Shown: positions 57,401-63,835, counted from the first letter of the stretch. The stretch: DNA of 64,000 nt from Ridgeia piscesae (GCA_025642075.2 JAODUO010000643.1:490001-554000), one strand, 5' to 3'. Numbers and translations are program-made. Notes: generated by a model not told the origin, from the letters alone.

Positions 57401-60400
57401 AGGGACAATAAAATGTGTAAACAATTAAGTATATACAATCTTTGATATCGTATGCTCTATATGTACAGTTGTAAATGTTAGCAACATATCCATGTTAGAG
57501 CGACACTCCTACAGGTTGGGTAGTGTCTCCGTTCACATATACAGTAACATACCTACCCTGTAAGGGGTGACTCACCTGTATGTCTACCTGCTGAGTGTCA
57601 CACAACCTATACAGCTGTTCTTTCCAAAGACTTGGGACAACCGACAATTTTCAGGCTAATAATTTATGGGTAGTGACACCCCTCACTGGTGTTGTAGTAC
57701 TGAGATGAATCGAATGAGTCTGGAGTCGACCGCGCGAACCCAGCTGAGTGTGTTCCGAAAAGACAAGACGGCGAAAGAAGAACACATCAGACGACTGTGA
57801 GTGGTCAGGTTCTACAATTTAACTGTGATTGAACTTGCGTATTTTATATGTTTACAGTTTCCGCCTGAGACTGCCTGGACCTCTGTCTTCAACCTTTCAG
57901 GGCTTACTCTGACACCAACCACCTGCACATGAATAAAGACTTATTTTTTTAAATACCCCCTATATGTAAAGATTCCCCGTTTTTATGGGTGAATCAGTTG
58001 TTCGGAATGTAACACATAATGAACAATTTGCAATCATGACTGATTTACAATTAGGATAGATTCGCTGTCACAATGAATTTTCAAACACAGATGATTTTTA
58101 ACGAAAACTGAACTGTAATCACAACTGATTGTGATCATAATTTATTCTTAACTGCTTTATTTACTATACACATAAAATAATATTTTTCAGTATCCTTACG
58201 TGATTTCTTCTCTGCTCTGACCATGTCATAAATAAAAATAGTGGTTCACAAAAATTATTAGATTCTGAACAAATAAAATAAGTGATACACGTGTATGTGA
58301 ATGTTGTTTGACATTTCATAAGCTGAGCAGATATGTGTATTTGTTTATGTAGGAAGGCGAAAAACGAGGAATCTCTTCAGCATCTGCTTGGGGACACGTC
58401 TGGGGGCAACCTCCGCCACTCTCTGGACGACTACATTGGGTGAGTGTCTCATGCAATGTTTCCATCTATGAAAATAGGTATTCTTCCAAAACAATTAATT
58501 AAAATAATCTAACATCTGTTAATTGTCTGGTCGAGGTGATGGCAATATTTTTACAGTGGATGTTGCCATTTCTCTATCACAGTTGTTGGTCTGTTTGTTG
58601 ATGATGAAAACATATTACATTGAAATTACATTGTGTTAAGAGTTGCAATCGATCAGCCTGCCATCTATGGCTATTACTCATCACCGTAGATAATTTTAAT
58701 TGACCACAGTGTAACCCAAGGTTAAAGATGTTGAGGCCTTGAATTAGTCCAAGGCCCCGTATGGATGCTAGTATAATTATCTGCACGGTCACCCTCTGTT
58801 ATCGCCCTGTTGCTAGGCGACAATCACGAATACTGCGGGAGACGACAGTGAAACTAAAGAACTTGACAAGGCGCCTCGCACAAGTTGAGACAGACCGAAC
58901 CAACCAGATGTGAGTGACTTGTTTTGGCCTGAAATTGTCACCATCCAGGACAAATTGTCACCCATGAATTGTTGAACAACTTGGATCTTGCCCTGTGTCA
59001 TGTGTCTGTTCGAAGTTTAAATTTGTTAGTTAAGACAGTAATAAATATGAAGGCATACAGTCCACCAAGTTATGTGTAGTTACTCTAGGAGGCCTGTTGC
59101 AACAGTTGCCATTTGAGATATGCTATTCATAATACCTAATGTCTTCATTGTTAGCCCAGTAATGTGCCAAAGCAAACGACAAAGTAACAGTTACACCATT
59201 TCCATGTTACATTGGTTCAGTATTAATGGAGAGTGAATTGAACTTATAAACTGTGCGTTGCATTGTAAGATAATATTTTGTTGACGCAGGGATTTCTTGA
59301 GCCGGAAAGAAGAAGAATACAGAGGTATTTAAACAGTTTCCTTTCTCTGTTCCTTGCGAACAAATGTTACATCTTCTCGGTGTTCTACATTTGCCTAAAG
59401 TTTGGTTAATTAATTTATGTATATGTTATACATTACTTTATGACCTTATTTAAATAATTGGCTTTGATGAAAATTCATACACTAGGTCATTAAAAAGGAT
59501 TTCAGATATGATGTGTTTTATAATTTACTTTATGTTTCTTTTGCAAATTGTGTTATTTATATATTAATTAATCTTGATTTCATGTAGTAAGTGGCTTTAT
59601 AAATATAAATAAATTCCAATAATCCACAAAAACTGCCAGGTGGAGATAATCAGTCACTGATACTAATTACAAAAAAATTTAGCATTATGAGATTATATCC
59701 AAGATTTTGGACAAGTTGTATACCTTTTTTTCAGCAAAGATATGATAAAATAAACTCAACTTGCTCTTTTAATGTTGCTTTCCCTTTATGGGGAAAATGT
59801 CGGGGGAAAAGTAATGTGACAAACCTCAACATAGGTTTTAATTTTTTAGGCATGTTTTGCCATATGCCACATATAATATATATGATAAAACTAGAGTTTA
59901 TCGATGCGACTGTATAGTTTATTTTATCTACTTTCTAAAGGTATATCACATTTAAAAATTGATTAAAATAATAAAGTTATGTCCATTTTAAAAAGGCCTG
60001 TCATTTTTTAATGCTGACAGATTGGTTTGAGAAATGATGGGAACGGGCAAATTTTGACAGCTTCAGGATAAAAAGGGAATTGACCACAAACTGGCCAAAA
60101 AGTTGAGGCCCTTAATTAGTCCAAGGCCCCGTACGGATGCTAGTATAATTATCTGCACAGTCACCCTCTGTTATCGCCCTGTTGCTAGGCGACAATCACG
60201 AATACTGCGGGAGACGACAGTGAAACTAAAGAACTTGACAAAGCGCCTCGCACAAGTTGAGACAGACCGAACCAACCAGATGTGAGTGACTTGTTTTGGC
60301 CTCAAATTGTCACCATCCAGGACAAATTGTCACCCATGAATTTTTGAACAATTTGGATCTTGCCCTGTGTCATGTGTCTGTTCGAAGTTTAAATTTGTTT

Positions 60401-63400
60401 GTTGATGTTGTACTCTTAAGACAATAATAAATATGAAGGCCTGTAGCAACAGTTGCTATTTGAGATATGCTATTCATAATACCTGACGTCTTCATTGTTA
60501 GCACAGGAATGTGCCAACGCAAACAACAAAGTAACAGTTACACCATTTCCATGTTACATTGGTTCAGTATTAATGGAGAGTGAATTGAACTTGTAAACTG
60601 TACGTTGCATTGTAAGATAATATTTTGTTGACGCAGGGATTTCTTGAGCCGGAAAGAAGAAGAATACAAAGGTATTTAAACAGTTTCCTTTCTCTGTTAC
60701 ATCTTCTCAATGTTCCACATTTGCCTAAAGTTTGGTTAACCCATTTTATCCTGAAGCTAGTGCAGACGAGTTGCAGCCAGTTCCTGATCATTTCCTCAAA
60801 CCAATCTGTCAGCATTAAAAAGCGACAGGCCTTCATTTAAAATGGACATAACTTTATTATTTCTCAATCAATTTTTAAATGTGATATACCTTTAGAAAGT
60901 AGATAAAATAAACTATACAGTCGCATCGACAAACTCATAGTTTTATAATATATATATATTATATGTGGCATATGGCAAAACATGCCCAATAAATTCAAAC
61001 CTATGTTGAGGTTTGTCACATTACTTTTCACCTGACATTTTTGCCATGAAGGAGGCAACATGTCAACCAGCAAGTTGAGCTTATTTTATGCATTAGTCTC
61101 TGTTGAAAATAAAGCTATACAACTTGTCCACACATCTTGGATAATAATCTCATAATGTAATTTTTTTTGTAATACCCCCATATCAGTCGATTGAATCGCC
61201 AACGTGTGGTGGCGCTGAGCAGAATTATGCAAATTTGTGAAATATTTTCTGTCAACGATGTACAATTGTGTGGCTCATTTCTTATAACTAATAAAGAAGT
61301 ACTCTAAAGTAACAACATTTCAACGTCATTTTATTTATGAAGTTATTACCGTCGTTGGAAATAATCTTAACTTTGTTGGCGCCAAATATACGGTGTGGGC
61401 GAAAATGGATGCCGTTGTCGGTTGACCCCACTTCGATGGCTTCAAAGTATGTCTTCATGAACAAATGTCGCATCAAATACCATAACCGTCAATCTTATAT
61501 CGTCTATCCACTTGTCTGCCTTCTTGTCATCACCAGTATGAAGTAAATTAGCGGAGTTATCCTTCAAAATACGTCAACATTTAACGATCTTTACGACTCG
61601 ATGCCATCTTCGATTTCACTTTAACTTGGGGGTACCCGCTTTGAACTGCAAATACCCAAAGAACGGCACTGATTCGTTGAAAAATATGGGTTTCCTAGTG
61701 ATCACGATATACTGATGTCATTCGGTGTTAACCAGCCAAAGGAATTCCAAAACGTCAGAGTGCAGGGAAGCCGTGTCCTAGTGCAAACTACGATTACAAT
61801 TGTATTCTGGATAAAAAGGGTAACTACGACTAGAATCGTATTCCTTATAAAAAGGGTAACTATGACGAGAATCGTATTCCGGATAAAATGGGTTAATTAA
61901 TTTATGTATATTTTATGCATTACTTTATGACCTTATTGAAATAATTGGCTTGATGAAAATGTGTACACGAGGTCAGTAAAAAGGATTTCAGATATGATGT
62001 GTTTTAGAATTTACTTTGTTTCTTTTGCAAATTGTATTATTTATATATTAATTAATCTTGATTTCATGTGGTAAGGGGCTTTATAAATATAAATAAATTC
62101 CAATAATCCACCAAAACTGGATGTGGATGGATGGGTGAATGGTCCAACTGGATTAAACTATATTGAATTTTTTTTTTCTCACTCCACAGTGAACAGAAAA
62201 CGGAGACAGATTTTGTTCTTTATGTACATTTTCAACTGTGTCTGTAAATGTACGGTTATTTGTTGATATAATAAACCCAGTGCTTCACTTTTGAAAACCC
62301 TTGCTAGCGATAAATCGCCTGCCTAAATATGCGAAATAATTTAGGCGGGCAAATTTTACTTTTGTTTTTATCCACCAGATGGCGTTCACGTGGCTGGTTT
62401 TGTCAAGCAATTTTTAAATTATGCAGTTACTTAGCATCTTGTGTTTGCATAAAAATCTATGGTCGCGTGTACATCTAAACACATCATTTACTCAAGTCTA
62501 TGTCAGTCATCTTATTAGCGTTAAGAACGTTCATAGTTGCTTCGTGAGACCAGCCCCTGGAGCAATTATCATAATTAGCACGAGTGATAAACCACTCCCT
62601 AGATGGGTGATTTGCATGAGTGATAGGGAGGGAGAGTGATAGGGAGGGATAGTGATAGGGAGGGATAGTGATAGGGAGGGATAGTGATAGGGAGGGAGAG
62701 TGATAGGGAGGGAGGGTGATAGGGAGGGAGAGTGATAGGGAGGGAGAGTGATAGAGAGGGAGAGTGTTAGGGAGGGATAGTAATAGGGAGGGAGAGTGAT
62801 AGGGAGGGAGAGTGATAGGGAGGGAGAGTGATGGAGAGGGAGAGTGATAGGGAGGGAGAGTGATAGGGAGGGAGAGTGATAGGGAGGGAGAGTGATAGGG
62901 AGGGAGGGTGATAGGGAGGGAGAGTGATAGGGAGGGAGAGTGATAGAGAGGGAGAGTGTTAGGGAGGGATAGTAATAGGGAGGGAGAGTGATAGGGAGGG
63001 AGAGTGATAGGGAGGGAGAGTGATGGAGAGGGAGAGTGATAGGGAGGGAGAGTGATAGGGAGGGAGAGTGATAGGGAGGGAGAGTGATAGGGAGGGAGAG
63101 TGATAGAGAGGGAGAGTGATAGGGAGGGAGAGTGATAGGGAGGGAGAGTGATAGGGAGGGAGAGTGATAGGGAGGGAGAGTGATCGCTCGCCGTAAAAGT
63201 GAAGCACTGGAAACCAGTTGCAATTCACAGACATTCATTTCAATAAAAAGAATTGTGATCCTTGTCATTATTTTAACAACTCTGTCCCTTAAAACACTTG
63301 TCATTGTATCACTGCAGTTTAATGCCCTTTCCAAGCAAATTTGGATGAGGGATAGGCGGGTGCATTCGTAACACTGAAATATGTGTGATTCCAGATCTGC

Positions 63401-63526
63401 TAAATTTCTCACCAGAATTTTCTGAATATATTTAGGCTATGAACAGAAGATTTTCAACGTGTGTGAAAGTCAAAACTTCGATGAAGGTTTGGAGAAAGTC
63501 GAGACAAAGATGAAGCAGAGTCAAGA
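30137..63526 (+). CDS. RAD50: DNA repair protein RAD50, N-terminal half (continues past the window)
   Basis: RAD50 is the ABC-type ATPase and coiled-coil subunit of the MRE11-RAD50-NBS1 complex, which binds, tethers and processes DNA double-strand breaks in the nucleus and activates ATM. Twenty-two plus-strand exons with continuous phases give about 657 residues. They open with [16 protein letters not shown] and Walker A GPNGTGKT (residues 36-43). The Q-loop signature [20 protein letters not shown] follows, with its Gln near 161. Heptad-rich coiled coil runs from about 190. The zinc hook CxxC, the returning coiled coil, and the signature and Walker B motifs lie beyond the window. The ATG at 30137 is chosen because the protein then starts exactly like vertebrate RAD50. 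Exon boundaries such as the one after GKT match the vertebrate gene. Exons 20 and 21 have a duplicate pair downstream. An antisense homeobox gene sits in intron 8. Confidence 0.96.
30266..31126 (+). other. RAD50 intron 1
   Basis: No repeat or nested gene is recognised. Near 31045 a 17-bp segment TCTTGATTTCTTGTGAA is duplicated in tandem. Confidence 0.5.
31127..31213 (+). CDS. RAD50: RAD50 exon 2
   Basis: Acceptor [24 protein letters not shown] through FIHDPK, 29 codons. Confidence 0.96.
31737..31838 (+). CDS. RAD50: RAD50 exon 3
   Basis: Acceptor [28 protein letters not shown] and onward, 34 codons. Confidence 0.96.
32435..32539 (+). CDS. RAD50: RAD50 exon 4
   Basis: Acceptor TATGACAG, donor GTAAGT. 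Ends [13 protein letters not shown], 35 codons. Confidence 0.95.
32611..32890 (+). repeat. tRNA-derived SINE (copy C)
   Basis: Box A-like TGGCACAGTGGGTAGAGC and box B-like GGTTCAAACT, followed by the shared body (TGCATTAATTGCAGCATGGC) and an AT-rich tail. In RAD50 intron 4. Confidence 0.8.
33248..33321 (+). CDS. RAD50: RAD50 exon 5
   Basis: Acceptor GTCACCAG, donor [26 protein letters not shown] with the Q-loop Gln; the final Trp codon is split. Confidence 0.97.
33474..34757. repeat. 20-bp minisatellite (TGTCACTGACTGGATGGTCC)n in RAD50 intron 5
   Basis: About 64 units with recurrent variants (GGCCCTG, GGTTGG, CTCTAACTG). The order of variants near 34001-34260 recurs near 34401-34640, showing a higher-order duplication. 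The array ends 17 bases before exon 6. Confidence 0.98.
34775..34880 (+). CDS. RAD50: RAD50 exon 6
   Basis: Acceptor ATGTTACAG, donor [26 protein letters not shown] onward. The acceptor is under 20 bases from a 1.3-kb minisatellite. Confidence 0.97.
34885..35170. repeat. ~22-bp tandem repeat, unit GACTGTCACAGGTTAGTGACAT
   Basis: About 12 degenerate units start right after the exon 6 donor GTTAGTGACAT, which itself matches the unit. The array therefore seems to have grown from the splice-site region. Confidence 0.9.
35284..35438. repeat. (GTGGC)n pentanucleotide, about 31 perfect units
   Basis: A pure array in RAD50 intron 6. Each unit carries a CpG at its junction and a GG on one strand. 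The VAWRG-repeat frames are artefacts. Confidence 0.99.
35669..35737 (+). CDS. RAD50: RAD50 exon 7
   Basis: Acceptor GTTGACAG, donor GTATGT. Contains [12 protein letters not shown], matching the vertebrate ELKYLKQYKEKA segment. Confidence 0.94.
36131..36225 (+). repeat. LINE 3' tail fragment
   Basis: AACGCCAGACTACATTCCAA, then TTGAATATGGCAATAAAACT and TTATTATTATTAT. The reverse complement of the same tail is at about 45015-45090, so both are 3' ends of one LINE family. Confidence 0.65.
36363..36413. repeat. (CA)n(TA)n microsatellite
   Basis: Short compound dinucleotide tract in RAD50 intron 7. Confidence 0.9.
36639..36728 (+). CDS. RAD50: RAD50 exon 8
   Basis: Acceptor TTTGTAG, donor [17 protein letters not shown] onward, 30 codons of coiled coil. 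Confidence 0.93.
36984..37791. mobile_element. 808-bp hAT-like miniature element in RAD50 intron 8
   Basis: The ends are inverted repeats (TAAGGATGAGATGAA on the left, TAAGGATGGGACGAA on the right). They are flanked by an 8-bp near-perfect target duplication, GAAGGCAT on the left and GAAGGCGT on the right. Subterminal AATATTC/TTCGAAT words are common. No transposase is encoded. Confidence 0.75.
37800..38300. other. Intron sequence downstream of the antisense homeobox gene
   Basis: No feature is recognised between the miniature element and the poly(A)-signal candidate of the antisense gene. Confidence 0.4.
38309..38314 (-). terminator. Candidate poly(A) signal AATAAA of the antisense homeobox gene
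   Basis: On the minus strand an AATAAA lies about 245 bases after the stop codon at 38558. It is the first canonical signal I see there. Confidence 0.4.
38558..39394 (-). CDS. TALE homeobox gene, exon 5 with the homeodomain
   Basis: Acceptor GTTCTACAG; 278 codons and TAA. Includes a central helix-prone segment ([20 protein letters not shown]) and the complete homeodomain in one exon. Confidence 0.88.
   Translation of the reverse strand, partial: ALPRVADATKMAADKSFVPFVPGQNFDSGIYDYESDTSFTSVDDSLTPVKNPHHAISVNVNIAPRPSVTTDHMVGLAPTFANPSLSCSTVPVSPTINTPSLSRVDVPITVQVALLQVRFLSAQVGKCKIQQAKLAELQTFYDLQSAQLESERYQLLREHCSESLLCASINSYHDDEHRQLVKMTGNSLGLLEDELSQTEGSRESDDKSAIPRVPLDGSATQHMSSWFDQNLRNPYPSPGEKWQMAKEGRMTVAQVNKWFSNKRIRSDSVFQPASKRRC
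38558..43884 (-). CDS. Divergent TALE homeodomain protein, antisense inside RAD50 intron 8
   Basis: Five minus-strand exons (43884-43861, 41109-40957, 40641-40501, 39919-39764, 39394-38558), all phase 0, give 436 residues from ATG to TAA. The C-terminal exon encodes a homeodomain at about residues 363-425. It has [20 protein letters not shown] with the TALE-type NPYPS loop, then the recognition helix [14 protein letters not shown] with invariant Trp48, Phe49, Asn51 and Arg53. Residue 50 is Ser, unlike Gly in PBX or Ile in MEIS. The N-terminal arm lacks the usual basic cluster. A basic tail (SKRRC) may add nuclear targeting. Exons 2-4 each carry QPxLWxPWxQS and look like copies of one exon. 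PBC and MEIS cofactor domains are absent. This fits the fast-evolving spiralian TALE (SPILE-like) group, which is an inference. It should be a nuclear DNA-binding regulator. Confidence 0.8.
39764..39919 (-). CDS. TALE homeobox gene, exon 4 (repeat copy c)
   Basis: Acceptor TTTGTTTCAG, donor GTATTT; 52 codons with [17 protein letters not shown]. Confidence 0.77.
40501..40641 (-). CDS. TALE homeobox gene, exon 3 (repeat copy b)
   Basis: Acceptor ATTTTTAG, donor GTAAGT; 47 codons with [14 protein letters not shown]. Confidence 0.75.
40957..41109 (-). CDS. TALE homeobox gene, exon 2 (repeat copy a)
   Basis: Acceptor TTTTGCAG, donor GTACAT; 51 codons with [15 protein letters not shown]. It could itself be a start, since it opens with ATG. 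Confidence 0.75.
41228..41908. mobile_element. Possible miniature element rich in ACTAGTAA
   Basis: The segment begins GGTAGAACTACC and ends GAAGTTCTACC, which are imperfect inverted ends. Inside both flanks the word ACTAGTAAA/ACTAGTCC recurs several times. No clear target duplication, so it is tentative. It lies in intron 1 of the antisense homeobox gene. Confidence 0.45.
41910..43850. other. Intron sequence, nothing recognised
   Basis: Part of the first intron of the antisense gene and of RAD50 intron 8. At 43610-43680 a short GCGCTATAG-containing stretch ending in TTATTATT resembles a SINE or LINE tail, but a head is not visible. Confidence 0.4.
43861..43884 (-). CDS. TALE homeobox gene, exon 1
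   Basis: Encodes MQSTDFFH; donor GTGAGT. Assigned because it is a short ATG exon in phase 0 with a TATA box about 115 bases upstream. Confidence 0.65.
43996..44003 (-). promoter_or_regulatory. TATA box of the antisense homeobox gene
   Basis: TATATATA on the minus strand, in the context GGGTATATATATGAGC, about 115 bases upstream of the ATG. This leaves room for a 5' UTR of roughly 80 bases. Confidence 0.6.
44850..44910 (+). CDS. RAD50: RAD50 exon 9
   Basis: Acceptor TTTTTACAG, donor [26 protein letters not shown], 61 bases leaving one base over, which the next exon completes. Confidence 0.85.
44952..45090 (-). repeat. (TA)n tract and LINE 3' tail fragment (reverse orientation)
   Basis: TATATA array, then AATAATAATAAAGCTTTATT, GCCATATTCAA and TGGAATGTAGTCTGGCGTT, the reverse complement of the tail at 36131-36225. 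It sits directly after RAD50 exon 9. Confidence 0.65.
45300..45407. repeat. (TA)n microsatellite
   Basis: TATATA array that served as the target of the adjacent pogo-like element. Confidence 0.95.
45408..46642. mobile_element. 1235-bp pogo/Tigger-like non-autonomous transposon
   Basis: The left end is CAGTCGCGCCTCGTTATAAC. The right end reads, in reverse, TAGTCGCGCCTCGCTATAAC. TA lies on both sides. The CAG...CCTCGTTATA-type end with a TA target duplication is characteristic of pogo/Tigger members of the Tc1-mariner superfamily. The inside has no intact transposase. A perfect 17-bp stem lies near 46108-46155. In RAD50 intron 9. Confidence 0.8.
46650..47171. other. RAD50 intron 9, end
   Basis: A short TATATA tract at 46888-46940. 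Otherwise nothing recognised. Confidence 0.5.
47172..47249 (+). CDS. RAD50: RAD50 exon 10
   Basis: Acceptor TGTTCCAG, donor [26 protein letters not shown] onward. The other AG two bases downstream would create a stop. Confidence 0.9.
47250..48780. other. RAD50 intron 10, first part
   Basis: No gene or repeat family is recognised. Short minus-strand frames near 47452-47775 and 47959-48210 have no supporting motif. Confidence 0.4.
48781..49331. repeat. 13-bp minisatellite (CTGGCTGTAAGAC)n passing into 10-bp (CTGGCTGTAA)n
   Basis: About 34 near-perfect 13-bp units followed by about 10 units that lack GAC. In RAD50 intron 10. Confidence 0.98.
49499..49910. mobile_element. Miniature element with CAGTGCTTCA ends (copy 1)
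   Basis: Starts CAGTGCTTCATTTTT and ends AATGTGAAGCGCTG, an imperfect inverted pair. The interior (TAAGAACATTCTTAATGCTA, GGTGGATAAAAACAAGTAAA) is the reverse complement of 62290-62610. The end sequence is hAT-like, but target duplications are not clear. Confidence 0.7.
49911..50658. other. RAD50 intron 10, last part
   Basis: Nothing recognised. Confidence 0.4.
50659..50735 (+). CDS. RAD50: RAD50 exon 11
   Basis: Acceptor TTCCTCAG, donor [26 protein letters not shown] onward. Confidence 0.93.
51400..51462. repeat. (TA)n microsatellite
   Basis: Pure TATATA array in RAD50 intron 11. Confidence 0.95.
51706..51807 (+). CDS. RAD50: RAD50 exon 12
   Basis: Acceptor GGTTGCAG, donor [26 protein letters not shown] onward, 34 codons. 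Confidence 0.93.
52238..52307 (+). CDS. RAD50: RAD50 exon 13
   Basis: Acceptor TCTTACAG, donor [26 protein letters not shown], matching vertebrate DRHQEHIRARDSLIQSLA. Confidence 0.95.
52308..52945. other. RAD50 intron 13, first part
   Basis: Nothing recognised. Confidence 0.4.
52950..53190 (+). repeat. Degenerate tRNA-derived SINE (copy D)
   Basis: Keeps CTCCACATTGCTCCAGTTCC, TAGACAGTGGTGG and GACAGGGAGTAAAGTGTAAG from the shared SINE body. The pol III boxes are poorly preserved. Confidence 0.65.
53226..53553 (+). repeat. tRNA-derived SINE (copy E)
   Basis: Box A-like TGGCTCAGGGATAGAGC, box B GGTTTGAATCC, the shared body, and the tail TGGATACTGCGCTATATAAG. It ends about 15 bases before the exon 14 acceptor. 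The minus-strand frame across it is a translated SINE. Confidence 0.9.
53569..53666 (+). CDS. RAD50: RAD50 exon 14
   Basis: Acceptor CCCACGCAG, donor [31 protein letters not shown] ends about 15-20 bases before the acceptor. Confidence 0.93.
54226..54505. repeat. (CA)n/(GCAC)n microsatellite
   Basis: Mixed ACGC, ATGC and ACAC units. Ends about 11 bases before the exon 15 acceptor. Confidence 0.97.
54517..54621 (+). CDS. RAD50: RAD50 exon 15
   Basis: Acceptor TGCTGTAG, donor [26 protein letters not shown] onward. A (CA)n tract lies just upstream and a CCTCCAC minisatellite just downstream. Confidence 0.92.
54638..55155. repeat. 7-bp minisatellite (CCTCCAC / CCTTCAC)n
   Basis: About 70 units with two main variants. 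Starts about 17 bases after the exon 15 donor. The exon frame continues open into it, giving a long Ser-Thr-Leu-His-Pro artefact. Confidence 0.97.
55568..55669 (+). CDS. RAD50: RAD50 exon 16
   Basis: Acceptor GTTTTCAG, donor [26 protein letters not shown] onward, 34 codons. Confidence 0.93.
56380..56885 (+). mobile_element. LINE 3' fragment (reverse transcriptase C-terminus and tail)
   Basis: The plus frame from about 56397 reads [20 protein letters not shown], then [15 protein letters not shown] and [13 protein letters not shown] to a TGA near 56731. This is the usual order at the C-terminal end of LINE open frames. A short 3' UTR with AATAAA and a TGATAGATTGAT-type end follows. 5'-truncated, in RAD50 intron 16, different from the LINE at 14.6 kb. 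Confidence 0.8.
56988..57100 (+). CDS. RAD50: RAD50 exon 17
   Basis: Acceptor GTTTTTAG, donor [26 protein letters not shown], matching vertebrate [20 protein letters not shown]. Confidence 0.94.
57698..57796 (+). CDS. RAD50: RAD50 exon 18
   Basis: Acceptor GTGTTGTAG, donor [26 protein letters not shown] onward. Confidence 0.92.
58353..58439 (+). CDS. RAD50: RAD50 exon 19
   Basis: Acceptor TTTATGTAG, donor [20 protein letters not shown] onward; ends after two bases of a Gly codon. Confidence 0.92.
58817..58909 (+). CDS. RAD50: RAD50 exon 20 (copy 1 of a duplicated pair)
   Basis: Acceptor TTGCTAG, donor [26 protein letters not shown] onward, 93 bases. The later copy differs by one base, Arg to Lys. 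Confidence 0.92.
59290..59324 (+). CDS. RAD50: RAD50 exon 21 (copy 1 of a duplicated pair)
   Basis: Acceptor TGACGCAG, donor [17 protein letters not shown], 35 bases. The vertebrate counterpart is ELKRKEEQLSSYEDK. Confidence 0.9.
59650..60077 (-). mobile_element. Truncated piggyBac-like relative, reverse orientation
   Basis: Reverse complement of the left part of the 60740-61892 element, with shared words such as CATGTTTTGCCATATGCCAC and GATGCGACTGTATAGTTTAT. It ends in GGATAAAAAGGG at 60077, followed by AATT where copy 1 has TTAATT. It bridges the two duplication copies. Confidence 0.75.
60189..60281 (+). CDS. RAD50: RAD50 exon 20' (copy 2)
   Basis: Same acceptor, donor and length as exon 20, with a single AGG to AAG change. 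It can follow exon 19 in frame but cannot follow exon 21. Used as an alternative, silent, or an artefact of a retained second haplotype. Confidence 0.7.
60637..60671 (+). CDS. RAD50: RAD50 exon 21' (copy 2)
   Basis: Identical to exon 21 except AGA to AAA in the last full codon. Splice sites are intact. It can follow exon 20 or exon 20' in frame. Confidence 0.7.
60740..61892. mobile_element. piggyBac-like non-autonomous transposon at TTAA
   Basis: Ends are perfect 12-bp inverted repeats CCCATTTTATCC, flanked by TTAA at 60736-60739 and 61893-61896. Copy 1 of the duplication has the uninterrupted GGTTAATTAA (near 59405), so the element and its TTAA duplication are defined exactly. The right end holds three ~36-bp subterminal repeats (GAATCGTATTCCGGATAAAA type). 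No transposase is visible in 1153 bases. TTAA and CCC..GGG ends are the piggyBac hallmarks. Confidence 0.88.
62278..63209. mobile_element. Miniature element with CAGTGCTTCACTTTT ends (copy 2), enlarged by a minisatellite
   Basis: Perfect 15-bp inverted ends CAGTGCTTCACTTTT. Its left 330 bases are the reverse complement of the element at 49499-49910. The remainder is a 16-bp minisatellite that the other copy lacks. hAT-like ends, no clear target duplication. Confidence 0.78.
62615..63183. repeat. 16-bp minisatellite (GAGAGTGATAGGGAGG)n
   Basis: About 35 units with recurrent variants (GTGTTAGGGAGGGATAGTAA). A block near 62735-62900 is repeated near 62930-63080, so the array has higher-order structure. 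The [12 protein letters not shown] frame is an artefact. Confidence 0.97.
63436..63526 (+). CDS. RAD50: RAD50 exon 22 (last exon in the window)
   Basis: Acceptor ATATTTAG, donor [26 protein letters not shown] onward, matching vertebrate [20 protein letters not shown]. This places the reading frame shortly before the zinc hook. Confidence 0.95.
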
Positions 63527-63757
63527 GTAAGTCTTCTGGGGTTTAACCCTTCTCCCACAAATTGTCTTAACAACTAGGATTATGTAATAAGTTTGTATCA
63601 TATGAATATTTTACCAACTTTGGATATAATTAGCTGCTGTGTATCAGTTCACCTTTAGCAACATTGTAACATATGACACACATTAACAACCATTTGGATA
63701 TATTTAACACATTTAACAATTTTGTTCCAGATAACATATAACAAATTTGTGCCAAAT

Positions 63758-63835
<78 letters not shown>

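Larger units (their letters stand above)
56890..58352. other. RAD50 introns 16 (end), 17 and 18
   Basis: Apart from exons 17 and 18 I see no gene or repeat family here. Confidence 0.4.
58698..59635 (+). repeat. Segmental tandem duplication, copy 1 (RAD50 exons 20-21)
   Basis: Homology with 60078-62119 starts at AATTGACCACA and continues through both exons and the following intron, to AATAATCCAC near 59635. Introns differ by indels and many substitutions, whereas each exon differs by one base. Confidence 0.9.
60078..62119 (+). repeat. Segmental tandem duplication, copy 2 (RAD50 exons 20'-21')
   Basis: Collinear with copy 1 apart from a 1153-bp insertion plus TTAA at 60740-61892 and some short indels, such as the missing CTTGCGAACAAATG. 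Confidence 0.9.

Noticed and set aside
59290..60281. Serial inclusion of exons 21 and 20' in one RAD50 transcript
   Set aside because: Exon 21 leaves one base and exon 20' needs two, so the frame breaks and a stop follows after about 11 codons.
62531..63412. 293-codon minus-strand frame
   Set aside because: Open only because of the 16-bp minisatellite; the residues ([12 protein letters not shown]) follow the unit.
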